DNA of 64,000 bases from Clostridium sporogenes (GCF_001020205.1 NZ_CP011663.1:2790001-2854000); one strand, 5' to 3'. Shown: positions 17,948 to 26,983, numbered from the stretch's first letter. Numbers and translations: made by a program. Notes: generated by a model from the letters alone, not told the origin.

Positions 17948-19258
17948 TTATTCCTGTGGAAGTCTTCTTGTTAATGTGTAATCAATAGTTCTAAATATAT
18001 GATCAGTATGATGATATACTGGAACCTTAGCTTTTGGAGCTATTTGCATAACTGTATTTGAACAATCACTACAGTTTGATATTAATATTCTTTCTGCTCC
18101 ATCTTTTTTAAGCTGCATAACTGCAGCCGCTTGGCCTGGTCATTCACCAGGTGTTTTACATTTTCCTGGTCCATTTCCTTTACCCTTTGGGTATTCTATG
18201 TTTTTGCAATCAACTACTCCTGCAATTTTTGCATTCATTTTAGTTGCTACATCCTTTAATCTTTCTTCGTTAGCTCCACAGGCACATACTAGTAGTCCCA
18301 ATGGTCCATTATATTCTGGTAATGGTATTGTAACTATTGCTCCACCGGATATTTTAGTAACAGAATCCTTTTCTATATCTCCAGCTTTTCCAGTGTATGG
18401 TCCACCTATTACTAGTTCACCATATTCACCATCTATTCCACCAGATTTTTCTATTAAATCTTTAACTGGTGTTCCCACTGGTACTTGTAAGAATATATTT
18501 GGCTTATTACCTGATTTTAGTTTTCCTATTACAGTTATATCCTTATCTATAACTGGCTTTTCTTCTTCAACAGCTCTTGTAATGTTTGCTAAAGTTTCAG
18601 CGTTCATTACAATACATTTTGCTTCTATAGGAAGCTGAGTTACATCTAACCACTTATCAAATATTGCATTGATTATAGCTCTTTCTTCACCCATTGGATA
18701 TAAGTCAGCAAGAGGTTTAACTTCTACATCAGTAGCTCCCTTTAAAGCTTTTTCTAATGAAGCTATAGCTTCAGGATGTTTAGCTTTTATAGCTATGTAT
18801 CCTTTTGCAGAATTAGTGGCTTTCATTGCATATCTAACACCATTTATTATTAGTTCAGGCGTTTCTTCTATAACTTTTATGTTATGATGAAGTGCTGGCT
18901 CACATTCTACACAGTTTGCTATTATATAGCCATCCTTGTTATCTGCCTTTAGCTTTATATGAGTTGGAAAACCTGCTCCGCCGGCTCCAACTATTCCTGC
19001 TTCAAATACAGTATCTACTAAATTATCACATTTCTTTATCTTAACGAATTCTGTTGTTTGAGCTTCATCTGCTTTTATTATGATTTCTTTATCTGTAACT
19101 TTTTCTACTATACCGGACACACTAGTATGAATTTTAGCACCAAGTCCGTTTGGTTCTGCTATACATTCTCCTCTTTTAACCTTTTGTCCCGCTTTTACAC
19201 AGGGAGCATCTGGTGCACCTACGTGCATCCTTAGAGGAAAACTAAACAATTTTTCCAT
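17948..19258 (-). CDS. prdC: PrdC selenoprotein, electron carrier to proline reductase, copy 1
   Basis: RnfC-like protein thought to pass electrons from NADH to D-proline reductase. From the ATG at 19258 (GGAGGG upstream) it has 436 residues. The N-terminal barrel-sandwich domain holds HVGAPDAPCVKAGQKVKRGE. GIVGAGGAGFPTHIK (about 89-103) is the RnfC/Nuo51-type nucleotide or flavin region, and NCVECEPALHHN follows. A C-terminal redox domain has CACGANEERL. TGA at 18140-18142 is selenocysteine 373 in KCKTPGE-U-PGQ. The frame continues with NCSDCSNTVM and ends TRRLPQE at TAA 17948. A SECIS-like hairpin follows the TGA. First gene of the module, under a sigma-54 promoter. Its 3' half is almost identical to prdC2. 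Confidence 0.95.
18112..18142 (-). promoter_or_regulatory. Selenocysteine codon and SECIS-like hairpin in prdC1
   Basis: TGA (18140-18142) is followed 12 bases later by GCTGCA-GTTA-TGCAGC, a perfect 6-bp stem with a GTTA loop. An identical hairpin is found in prdC2 and none in the cysteine versions prdC3 and prdC4. Confidence 0.85.
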
Positions 19259-19298
19259 GGTATCCCTCCTTGATCTATCTACACACACTTATATTATA

Positions 19299-19316
19299 TA
19301 GCAATGTTTATGCCAA
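19299..19316 (-). promoter_or_regulatory. Sigma-54 (-24/-12) promoter of prdC1
   Basis: Minus strand reads TTGGCATAAACATTGCT, with GG at 19313-19314 and GC at 19301-19302 separated by exactly 10 bases, matching the consensus TGGCAC-N5-TTGCW. The expected transcription start is about 30 bases upstream of the prdC1 ATG. The activator gene prdR is in the same island. Confidence 0.8.
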
Positions 19317-19453
19317 ATCTATAATTTAAATAAAAAAAGTTAAAAAAAACACAAAATAATTAGTTTTTTATACATTTTTATATGTTATTTTTTATAAAAA
19401 GCCCTTTTTTCGCATAAACTTCTTATAAACTTTAATATGTTTTTGTCTTTTTT

Positions 19454-19480
19454 TTGACACTTTTCCGGATATTGTGTCAA
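19454..19480 (-). promoter_or_regulatory. Candidate activator-binding inverted repeat upstream of prdC1
   Basis: A perfect inverted repeat TTGACAC-N13-GTGTCAA lies about 140 bases upstream of the -24 element, a typical position for an enhancer site of a sigma-54 activator. The half-site within TTTTTTGACACTTTT recurs upstream of prdC2 (34432-34438). Assignment to PrdR is inference. Confidence 0.5.
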
Positions 19481-19831
19481 TATTTAGACATTATTATTTT
19501 TTTTTATCACTTAAAGCCTCATCTATTTGTATTTTTAATAACATTCTTTGAATTATAGTGTAGTATTTTCTGACACCATGTTGTAAACATTCTCATTACT
19601 AATGTTTCTACAAAGTTTTATTTAATTATAAGTAATTTTTAAATTCATATTTTATTTTAAACTATTTTTTTTATTTTATTCTTTTTAATTGATTTTCAAT
19701 AAATAGACCTACTAATTTTTATATAAAATGATAATTAGGTAAAATCTATATTTTATATTTAAAAAGGAGAACACCCAAAACTCAAATCTATATTGAATTA
19801 TAATATAGAACTATTAAATACTTTAAATAAA

Positions 19832-20041
19832 AAATAAGAGTTTATACTAAAATTCTAGTACAAACTCTAAGTTCCAATTATAAAACTCAATTTTATATAT
19901 TTTTTTATAAACAGAGTTCTTGGCTTCAGAGTGAGTTTTTACTCATTCTGAAGCTTAGAAATCGTTATCCGATGACTATCCGCTCTTTACTCCCACTTTG
20001 AAAAAGATGGGAGTATTAGAGCGGATAGTCATCGGATAAAA
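19832..20041. repeat. Three-hairpin palindromic element
   Basis: Three consecutive inverted repeats. The first is AGAGTTT...TAGTA-type near 19837-19870. The second is GCTTCAGAGTGAG with its near-complement at 19923-19954. The third is large: a perfect 22-bp outer stem (19965-19986 with 20018-20039), then an 8-bp inner stem (19988-19995 with 20008-20015) and a short loop. It lies downstream of the TauE copy 2 stop. It could be a complex terminator, a palindromic mobile repeat or a structured RNA. Local G+C is higher than the flanks. Confidence 0.65.
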
Positions 20042-20125
20042 AATAAAAACCTACATTATTATATATATAATTTAATCACTATAATTTTTTTATTTTTCTT
20101 TTAAAAATTTTATTTATATATACTT

Positions 20126-21022
20126 TTAAGCTAATTCCTCTCTAGCTTTATAACTTTCTTTTTTAGAATAATAAGCTTTAAACATAGTAATAGAAGTATA
20201 CATTATTACACAAACAACCATCCAAGTTAAAGCTCTAACAGGAAGTTCTTTCACTATAAATGCTGCTATTAAAACTCCTACCACTCCAAATGTACTTATA
20301 GATACAGAAGCCTTTTTATCATAAGCATTATTTTTTACAAACTTTGTTGATGACATAGGTAATAAAAATGCACAGGATCCCATCATTATTGGAAAAGCTA
20401 CCTTTGGATTCATACCTAGCACACACACTAAAGCCATGCATGGAGCATACAATCCTATACCTACTGTCATAAGTATACCTAAAATAAAATTACCTATTAT
20501 AGCTATTATCAATTTAGTACCATGAAGACCTATATCATTACCACCTGCTGGCATTAAATTTAATTGTCCTGCTAAAATTATTAAAGCTACAATTAGAAGA
20601 GATACCCCCATGCAAAATTGCACTTTTTTTTCATCTAATTTTGATACTATTTCCGCGCCAAATAAAGAACCTATCATAGCAGCTAGTATCATAGAAATTA
20701 ATGTTACAGGTTCCACCTTTATGCCTGTCATAAATATAAAAGCTTGTAAAATCATAGGCACAGTGCATCCTACATTTAAAGTTCCTGGTATTACTTTATC
20801 CTCTGTTTGTTTAAAAAACTTAAGCATAGATGTTAACGGCGCAAAGCTCCCTATACCTAATGTATCAAAAAAATTTACTACTAAACCTATAATTCCTACA
20901 ATAAAAAAATTATTGTCTTCTAGATTACCTTTTTTTAATGATTTAAAGTAATCCTTTAAAAAGAAAAATAAAAAATAGCTTGTCAAAACTAGTAATACTG
21001 ATAATAATAATTTTGTTATCAT
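20126..21022 (-). CDS. TauE/SafE (TSUP) family membrane permease, copy 2
   Basis: A 298-residue paralogue of the copy 1 permease with the same motifs NFFDTLGIGSFAPLTSML and VGIGLYAPCMALVCVLGM and about eight transmembrane segments. The ATG at 21022 is preceded by TAGGGGG. An ATA/ATG-rich extension upstream in the frame is unlikely to be used. It is the most divergent of the three copies: the N-terminal half has more substitutions and the C-terminus ends in a charged tail KKESYKAREELA. It lies between the ornithine cyclodeaminase-like pair and prdC1 and has a terminator on its upstream side, so it probably has its own promoter. Confidence 0.85.
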   Translation of the reverse strand: MITKLLLSVLLVLTSYFLFFFLKDYFKSLKKGNLEDNNFFIVGIIGLVVNFFDTLGIGSFAPLTSMLKFFKQTEDKVIPGTLNVGCTVPMILQAFIFMTGIKVEPVTLISMILAAMIGSLFGAEIVSKLDEKKVQFCMGVSLLIVALIILAGQLNLMPAGGNDIGLHGTKLIIAIIGNFILGILMTVGIGLYAPCMALVCVLGMNPKVAFPIMMGSCAFLLPMSSTKFVKNNAYDKKASVSISTFGVVGVLIAAFIVKELPVRALTWMVVCVIMYTSITMFKAYYSKKESYKAREELA

Positions 21023-21386
21023 TGTTATTCCCCCTACCTTATCCATAGTATTTTTTCAATTTACCAGTAAACCTTTTCATTAAGTATAAATTTTTTTATA
21101 AAATATATAAATAAATATTCCCCCAAAGAATAGTAACAACTTCTTTTCCAATGATGTTTGCACTACCCTTTTAAATGATATCTCATACCTCTTATATTAT
21201 AAGACATTTATTGCAAAATTACTATAGTTTTTATCTATTTTTGTAGATATTTTCAATAAATTTAATAAAAAAATTTAAAAATAAATAATTATTATATTTT
21301 AAATTAATTTCTGTACAATAAAAAAGAGAATCTTTAAAAAGACTCTCTTTTTTACTAAAACTTAGTATATAAAAAAAATTTTTAAG
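21023..21386. other. Intergenic region between TauE copy 2 and the cyclodeaminase-like pair
   Basis: 364 bp, A+T-rich. It contains the terminator at 21319-21354. No sigma-54 type element was found in it on inspection for GG-N10-GC. Confidence 0.5.
21319..21354. terminator. Intrinsic terminator after the cyclodeaminase-like pair
   Basis: Stem of AAAAAAGAGA(A)TCTTT against AAAGACTCTCTTTTTT with a short A-rich loop and flanking A/T runs in both directions. It starts about 32 bases after the stop codon of the 21387-22472 gene. Confidence 0.8.
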
Positions 21387-22472
21387 TTATTTAACTAATG
21401 CTTTAGCTATATTTGTAATAAAATCTTGAGCATTTGTAACTAGAGTTTTAACTTCTAGAGTACCTCTATCTGATAGTTTATTAACAGAGAATTCTTGTAT
21501 ATCTATAGAATAGATATATACAGGTCTAACAACACCATCTCTTACTGTGTAAGATGGAGTCATGTTTCCTGAAGCTATGGTATGTAATACTGTAGATAAA
21601 CATATAAGCATTGTAGATTTTCTTGTATGTTTTCTCATAGCATCTTGAGCTTCATAGACATTATCGTAAACATTAGGTAGAGTGAATCTATCTCTTATAG
21701 TACCCGCAAGTACTACAGGAACATCTTTTTCTACGCAAGTTTTTAATATACCATCTTTAACTTTTCCAGAAGCCATAAGTTCTTCTAAAGAACCAGCTCT
21801 CCTAGCTTCGTTTATAGCTTCCATATAGTTGTAATGAGCATTTTTTTCAGCTTCAAAAGTTTCTTGCCCTAAAACTGTTCCGAACATTCCTTTTTCTAAG
21901 TCATAGGTTGCAAGAGTGTTTCCTGATAGAATAGCATTAACATATCCGTTTTCTACAAGGGAAGCAAAAGCTGCTCTTGACTCATCATCTAATGCAATTG
22001 ATGGTCCTAGAACCCAAGTGATTTTTCCGTTATGTTCTTTTTCATATTTCATTATTTCATATAAATCATCATAGTCTTTAGAGAAAGCTGTTTCTCTTGA
22101 TCTACCACTTCTAAATGCAAAAGTATCTGAATTTCCGTCTTTAGCTACGAATCCACCAGCATACATGTATATACCTTCGCTAGCATCTTCAGTTCTTCCT
22201 ACTACAACCTTATCTCCAAGTTTAAGATTTCTAAATTCTACAACTTCTATATCATCCTCTGGAGTAACAATTGCAACAGTATCCATACGGCTTTCATTAG
22301 CTATTACCCATTTTCCTTTAATTTTAAAGTATTCAGGATATATTGATAAAGCGTGGTAGTGTCTAGGAGCAACTCCTTCTATAACTACTTCTTCAGTTTT
22401 ACAATCCGGTGCTTTAACAAGAAAATCTTGTGTAAAATCTGGTGGCGTAAATTTTGGTAATTCGAAACTCAT
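21387..22472 (-). CDS. Ornithine cyclodeaminase-like protein (TIGR00300 type), copy B
   Basis: 361 residues resembling the archaeal and cyanobacterial ornithine cyclodeaminases (the TIGR00300 family and C-terminal domain of AgrE/ArgZ), not the mu-crystallin-type enzyme. The N-terminal part (about 1-110) resembles the LOR/SDH conserved region. The C-terminal half has WVLGPSIALD, NAILSGNTLATYDLEKGMFG, NEARRAGSLEELM, PVVLAGTIRDRFTLPNVYDN and TVLHTIASGNM, in the family order. The reaction would be L-ornithine to L-proline plus ammonia with NAD recycled. Second gene of a tandem pair (68-bp gap). Its core departs more from the family than copy A (IRDRF instead of IRDDG), so activity or substrate may differ. 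Confidence 0.65.
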   Translation of the reverse strand: MSFELPKFTPPDFTQDFLVKAPDCKTEEVVIEGVAPRHYHALSIYPEYFKIKGKWVIANESRMDTVAIVTPEDDIEVVEFRNLKLGDKVVVGRTEDASEGIYMYAGGFVAKDGNSDTFAFRSGRSRETAFSKDYDDLYEIMKYEKEHNGKITWVLGPSIALDDESRAAFASLVENGYVNAILSGNTLATYDLEKGMFGTVLGQETFEAEKNAHYNYMEAINEARRAGSLEELMASGKVKDGILKTCVEKDVPVVLAGTIRDRFTLPNVYDNVYEAQDAMRKHTRKSTMLICLSTVLHTIASGNMTPSYTVRDGVVRPVYIYSIDIQEFSVNKLSDRGTLEVKTLVTNAQDFITNIAKALVK

Positions 22473-22540
22473 TTAAAATCTCCTCCTAATAATATATTAA
22501 TGTATCTTAGTAATTTTCAAAATTAAGTGTTTATAATCTC

Positions 22541-23617
22541 TTATCTAAGAACGTTCTTTTGAACATTAACAACAAAATCCTGAACATTAGTAACTATTGT
22601 TTTAACACCTACATGTTCTCTAGCTGTTGCTACTTGGTTAACTGCATATTCAGCAATATCTATAGAGTAAACATATACTGGTCTTACCTTACCATCTACA
22701 ACTTTATAAGATGAAGCTAAGTTTGCAGTTGCTACTGAGTGAAGAACTGTAGCAAGACAAATTATAACAGTTGCCTTTTGAGCTTGTTCTTTCATAGCAT
22801 CAAGTCCAGAGGTTACATTGTGATAAACTGGAGGAAGTGGACCATCATCTCTTATTGATCCTGCAAGAACTATTGGAATATTATGTTCTATACAAGCTTT
22901 TATAAATCCATCTTTAACGTTTCCTTCAGAAAGTAGAGCTTCTATAGATCCAGCTCTTCTAGCTTCGTTTATAAGGTCTAAGTGATTATAGTGACCCATT
23001 GGAACTGATTCTTGAGTGTATATATTTTGTCCTAAAGCAGTACCTAAAAGTCCTCCTTCTAAATCATGAGTAGCCATAGCGTTACCAGCCATAAGAGCGT
23101 TTACAAACCCTTTTTCAGCAAGTTCTGATAAAGCTACTCTAGTATCATAGTCAAATACAACTGCAGGTCCTAAAACCCAAACTATATGTCCATTGTTTTC
23201 TTTTTCATATTTTAATATTTCATATAATTCTTTGTAGTCTTTTGAGAAAGATGATTCAACAGTTCTTCCAAATCCAACTTTTGGTATGCTATCGAAACCT
23301 TCAGCATATTTGTAGATACCTTCGCTTCCATCTACAGATTTTCCTAATATAACTTTGTCTCCAACTTTAAGGCTTCTGAATTCTACAACTTCTACAGTGT
23401 TGTCATCTTTAACTATTGCAGCACAATCTAAAGATGTTTGAATTGGTAAAATCCATTCACCTTTAACCTTAAAATATTCTGGTAATACAGAAGTTATATG
23501 AAATCCTTGAGGAGCTACTCCATCTTTTTCAACTTCACCTATTTTAACATCTGGTGCCTTAACAAGAACATCTTGTGTAAAATCTGGTGGTGTAAATTTT
23601 GGTAATTGAAAACTCAT
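22541..23617 (-). CDS. Ornithine cyclodeaminase-like protein (TIGR00300 type), copy A
   Basis: 358 residues, clear paralogue of the next gene; both begin MSF(Q/E)LPKFTPPDFTQD. Family segments are WVLGPAVVFDYDTRVALSEL, NALMAGNAMATHDLEGGLLG, INEARRAGSIEALL, PIVLAGSIRDDGPLPPVYHN and ATVLHSVATANL, which fit the TIGR00300 ornithine cyclodeaminase better than copy B does. The usual family motif CVDIN near the C-terminus is replaced by VYSIDIAEY. The role inferred from context is to supply proline from ornithine (from arginine breakdown) to the reductase. The gene has a GGAGG upstream and is divergent from the permease gene at 24178. Confidence 0.7.
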   Translation of the reverse strand: MSFQLPKFTPPDFTQDVLVKAPDVKIGEVEKDGVAPQGFHITSVLPEYFKVKGEWILPIQTSLDCAAIVKDDNTVEVVEFRSLKVGDKVILGKSVDGSEGIYKYAEGFDSIPKVGFGRTVESSFSKDYKELYEILKYEKENNGHIVWVLGPAVVFDYDTRVALSELAEKGFVNALMAGNAMATHDLEGGLLGTALGQNIYTQESVPMGHYNHLDLINEARRAGSIEALLSEGNVKDGFIKACIEHNIPIVLAGSIRDDGPLPPVYHNVTSGLDAMKEQAQKATVIICLATVLHSVATANLASSYKVVDGKVRPVYVYSIDIAEYAVNQVATAREHVGVKTIVTNVQDFVVNVQKNVLR

Positions 23618-24177
23618 TTTTAAATTTCCTCCTTAACGTAATATATTTTAAATTGTATTGGGGTTATATATATTATATAAATATAATATTATCAAATTTG
23701 TTAATTAGGTTATAATCAGATATTTTTTAGATACGTATCTTTTGACTAAATATCAAAACAATTGTAATAATATGTAAATTTATATGAAAAATTGAATTTT
23801 TAACTTCAATAAATTTGTTTTTATTTTCACTTGTTTTTTTGATATTTTTTTCAAATAAATCTGTATTTTTTAGTTTTTTTAACAATGTTATAGCATTTTC
23901 TTTATTAAAGATACAACATTCCATGGCATATTTATTAGTATAATAAATAAAATTAAAGAATTCAAGGCTAATAATAACTAATTTATTATAATAGCTTGTT
24001 TATGTAATCCTTTTCTGTAGAATAAAATACTTTTTCATAGTTTTACTTAACTTTGTTTAACTTTGTAGATTTTGTTAAAAAAATGTCTTGATTTTGTGAT
24101 AAAAATAACATAATATTAAAGAGTATTTAACAATTTAACAATATTATTAAAAATTTTACAATAGGGGTGATTATTAA
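23618..24177. other. Divergent promoter region
   Basis: 560 bp between the cyclodeaminase-like pair (minus) and the permease (plus). Very A+T-rich. It should carry both promoters, but I found no convincing -24/-12 element and no unambiguous -35/-10 pair. A 65-codon minus-strand frame inside it lacks a ribosome-binding site and was not called. Confidence 0.45.
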
Positions 24178-25623
24178 ATGAAAAAGTCCTTGACATTTAA
24201 AGACATGGTTTTAATGACCATGACAGCCATTTTAGGATTAAGATGGGTAGCTGTTTCAGCTAAATATGGTGCCTCCTGTGCAGTATTATGGGGAATAGCA
24301 GCATTACTATTCTTTATTCCTAGCGCATTGGTCGCTGCAGAATTAGGAGGTAAATACCCAGAACAGGGCGGTTTAAGCGTATGGGTTACAAAAGCCTATG
24401 GTGAAAAAATGGGTTTTTTAGTATCTTGGCTTAACTGGGTTAGCAAACTATTCTTTTATCCCGGATTTGTAACATATGCAGCAGTTACATTTGCATACGT
24501 TATAAATCCAAGTCTTGCAAATAATAAACTTTATAATTTATTCATGGTTTTAGGAATCTTCTGGTTTATAACTATATGGAGTTTTAGAGGTACTGGAAAT
24601 AGTAAAATATTTGCAGTTATAGGTGGACTTGTTGGCAGTGTACTTCCCGCTTTATTAATTATAATATTAGGTTACGCATCTGCTTTCGTTCTTAAGAGAC
24701 CTCTTGCAACACCCTATACCCTTCAAGGAATGATACCGGATTTTAGTAATATAGCTAATTTAGCATTACTATCTTCTGTAATGTTTGGCTTAACAGGTGC
24801 TGAGGTAACAGCAGCCTTTGCTGGAGAAGTTGAAGACGCAAAAAAAACAATCCCTAAAGCAATTATATTCTGTGCTATCTTTATAACTATTTTATATATA
24901 CTATGTTCATCTGCCATTACTTTTGTAGTATCACCAGAAAAAATAGGTGCTGCAAATGGACTTATAGAAGCATTTAGATTAATAACAGAGCAGTTTGGTA
25001 TAGGACAATGGTTCCTAACTTTAATGGCAATACTTATGACTATAGAAGCTTTAGGTGGCGTTAGTTTATATATAATGTCTCCTATAACTATGTTATTTGA
25101 AACTAGTAAAAATGGTGTTTTACCTCCATTCTTAACAAAAACAAATAAAAATGGTGTACCAATTAATGCATTGTTAGTACAAGGTATAGGTATTTCAATA
25201 GTAATAATAGTTACAACTCTTTTACCAACAGTTAATGCTATATATTCAATACTTATAATAATGACAGCTATAACAGGCTTAATACCTTACTTATTAATGT
25301 TTGCATCTTACATTAGATTAAAGAAAATGGAGAAATTACAGGCTAAGGGAGAATCCACAGAGGAATTTTACGAAATATCAAAATCAAGACAATTTTCAAC
25401 CTTTGTATCTATTGTAGGATTAATAAGCGTAATATTTGGAATTGTAACTTCATTCTTCCCACCATCAGATTATACAACCACAGGACAAATTGCATTCTTT
25501 GAATTATTAAGTATAGGTGGACCAATTCTTCTAAGCTGGATTGGTTGGAGAATGTTTAGTAAATATGAAGAAAAAAGAGATAAAGACCAAATTCAGTCCA
25601 AAAATAATTTTGTATCAAAATAA
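24178..25623 (+). CDS. APC-superfamily amino acid permease
   Basis: 481-residue membrane transporter of the amino acid-polyamine-organocation superfamily, closest in feel to the glutamate/GABA antiporter and YjeM-type group. About 12 hydrophobic segments are visible. The first has MTAILGLRWVAVSAKYG where many relatives carry a glycine-rich unwound helix. ELGGKYPEQGGLSVWVTKAYGEKMGF (about 59-84) is the family's conserved second-helix/loop region. GTG and GGGGTG context upstream gives a good ribosome-binding site. It is the only plus-strand gene of the island. Likely substrates are proline, ornithine or an exchange with the product 5-aminovalerate; this is inferred from position only. Confidence 0.85.
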   Translation: MKKSLTFKDMVLMTMTAILGLRWVAVSAKYGASCAVLWGIAALLFFIPSALVAAELGGKYPEQGGLSVWVTKAYGEKMGFLVSWLNWVSKLFFYPGFVTYAAVTFAYVINPSLANNKLYNLFMVLGIFWFITIWSFRGTGNSKIFAVIGGLVGSVLPALLIIILGYASAFVLKRPLATPYTLQGMIPDFSNIANLALLSSVMFGLTGAEVTAAFAGEVEDAKKTIPKAIIFCAIFITILYILCSSAITFVVSPEKIGAANGLIEAFRLITEQFGIGQWFLTLMAILMTIEALGGVSLYIMSPITMLFETSKNGVLPPFLTKTNKNGVPINALLVQGIGISIVIIVTTLLPTVNAIYSILIIMTAITGLIPYLLMFASYIRLKKMEKLQAKGESTEEFYEISKSRQFSTFVSIVGLISVIFGIVTSFFPPSDYTTTGQIAFFELLSIGGPILLSWIGWRMFSKYEEKRDKDQIQSKNNFVSK

Positions 25624-25680
25624 ATTAATAAAAAATCTATCTGATTTTTATTTATAATCAGATAGATTTTTTATTAATTT
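25622..25680. terminator. Long bidirectional terminator after the permease
   Basis: A perfect 25-bp inverted repeat (25622-25646 with 25656-25680), 9-base loop and A/T-rich flanks. It ends the permease transcript and lies about 90 bases after the stop of the convergent TauE copy 3 gene. Confidence 0.85.
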
Positions 25681-25771
25681 ATAAATTTCTACAAAAATAT
25701 AAATTTTTCCAACAAAGGATTATGCAATAATACTCAACTCTTAAATTTTGTTCCATTATGCTGAATAGTTT

Positions 25772-26641
25772 TTAGATTTTTCCTTTTGAATAGGCTTTAA
25801 ACATAGTAGTGGATGTGTATATAATAACTACTATTACTAACCAGGTTAATATATTTAATGGTAGTTCTTTAACTATATAAGCTGCTATTAGTACAGCTAT
25901 AATACCAAATATAGTTATAGCCATAGAGGCTTTTCTATTATATGCTCCTTCTTTTACAAATTTAGCTGATGCTGCGGGCATTAAATAAGCACAGGACCCC
26001 ATCATTATTGGAAAAGCAACTTTCGGACTCATTCCAAGAGCAAATACCAAAGCCATACATGGTGCATATAATCCTATTCCTAATGTCATTAATGCACCTA
26101 AAAAGAAATTAGCTATTACCGCTATTACTAATTTTCCCCCAGTAAGTCCTATAGCTGTTCCACCTACTGGCATTAATTTCAATTGACTCGCAAGCATTAA
26201 ACATGCAACTATCATTAAAGCAATACCCATACCTAATTGAACCTTTTTTTCATCAAATTTTGAAACTATTCCAGCTCCTACTACAGCTCCAACTGTAGCT
26301 GATATTAGCATTGCGAATAAAGTAACAGGATCTACCTTTATAACAGTTATAAATATAAGTGCTTCTGTTACAACCGGGATTGTACAGGAGACATTTAAGG
26401 TTCCTGGTAAAACTCTATCCTCTGTTAATTTTAAAAATCTAAGCATAGCAGTCAAAGGTGCAAAGCTACCTATTCCTAGAGTATCAAAAAAATTAGCTAT
26501 AAACCCTACTACACCAGCTTTCCAAAAGCTTATTTCTTCTAAATTTCCCTCTTTTGAATTTTTTACAAAATCCTTAAAAAATATGAATGCAAAATAAAGA
26601 GTTAAAATCAACAAAATCCCAAAAACAATTTTTACTATCAT
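25772..26641 (-). CDS. TauE/SafE (TSUP) family membrane permease, copy 3
   Basis: 289 residues, very similar to copy 1, including NFFDTLGIGSFAPLTAMLRF, MTLGIGLYAPCMALVFALGM and MMGSCAYLMPAASAKFVKEG. About eight transmembrane segments. It follows prdF but is separated from it by a terminator and a set of 45-bp tandem repeats, so it probably has independent control. Copies 1 and 3 each stand downstream of a complete proline-reductase module, which argues that they belong to the pathway. Confidence 0.85.
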   Translation of the reverse strand: MIVKIVFGILLILTLYFAFIFFKDFVKNSKEGNLEEISFWKAGVVGFIANFFDTLGIGSFAPLTAMLRFLKLTEDRVLPGTLNVSCTIPVVTEALIFITVIKVDPVTLFAMLISATVGAVVGAGIVSKFDEKKVQLGMGIALMIVACLMLASQLKLMPVGGTAIGLTGGKLVIAVIANFFLGALMTLGIGLYAPCMALVFALGMSPKVAFPIMMGSCAYLMPAASAKFVKEGAYNRKASMAITIFGIIAVLIAAYIVKELPLNILTWLVIVVIIYTSTTMFKAYSKGKI

Positions 26642-26680
26642 AATACGCCCTCCTTGTTATTTAAAATTAGAACTTCTTTT

Positions 26681-26867
26681 GTCTAATCCAAGGATGCTCC
26701 CCCATTATTATGAAACTTTATTTTTGTCTAATTTAAAAACACTTACCCCCTTATTATAGGACTTTATTTTGCATGACTCTAAGATGCTTACCCCACTATT
26801 ACAGAACTTTATTTGGACTAATCCAAATATGCTTACCCATTATTACATTATTAAGGAGCTTTATTTT
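26681..26867. repeat. Four 45-bp imperfect tandem repeats upstream of TauE copy 3
   Basis: Units at 26681-26725, 26726-26770, 26771-26814 and 26815-26867 share the plus-strand pattern GTCTAATCC(A)A..ATGCTTACCCC..TTATTA...AACTTTATTTT. The fourth has an insertion of about 8 bases. A partial AACTTCTTTT remnant precedes the first. They end about 40 bases upstream of the TauE start codon (minus-strand sense). Possible roles are repeated regulator sites or a decayed repeat array. Confidence 0.75.
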
Positions 26868-26938
26868 GTTTTTATTTTTATCCCTCCTTTCTTATTATTT
26901 GATTTTAATAAATCTGTATTTTATATTAAAGTTTTATT

Positions 26939-26983
26939 AAAAAAAGATGGACTCCATGCAATAAACATCGAGCCCATCTTTAA
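26939..26983 (-). terminator. Terminator downstream of prdF
   Basis: Stem of AAAGATGG(GCTC) with (GAGT)CCATCTTT, followed by a T-run in minus sense (CATCTTTTTTT). It is the only strong hairpin between prdF and the repeats. Confidence 0.7.

Larger units (their letters stand above)
19259..20125. other. Long regulatory intergenic region upstream of prdC1
   Basis: About 870 bp without a gene. It contains the sigma-54 promoter, the candidate enhancer repeat and, at 19835-20040, a group of three hairpins. The rest is A+T-rich with no further structure that I can support. Confidence 0.6.

Noticed and set aside
17225..17974. Long plus-strand open frame of 249 codons opposite prdA1 (similar one at 32222-32995 opposite prdA2).
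   Set aside because: Mirror of the strongly biased prdA coding sequence. It has no ribosome-binding site and no recognisable domain.
18140..18142. TGA near the 3' end of prdC1 (and 33154-33156 in prdC2), read as the true stop of a 372-residue protein.
   Set aside because: Cysteine-containing paralogues continue in homologous sequence through this position, and a conserved hairpin follows.
23727..23924. Minus-strand frame of 65 codons between the cyclodeaminase-like gene and the permease.
   Set aside because: No ribosome-binding site, A+T-driven composition, and it sits in a divergent promoter region.
26681..26867. Tandem repeats considered as a CRISPR array.
   Set aside because: Units are contiguous without unique spacers, and no cas gene is present.
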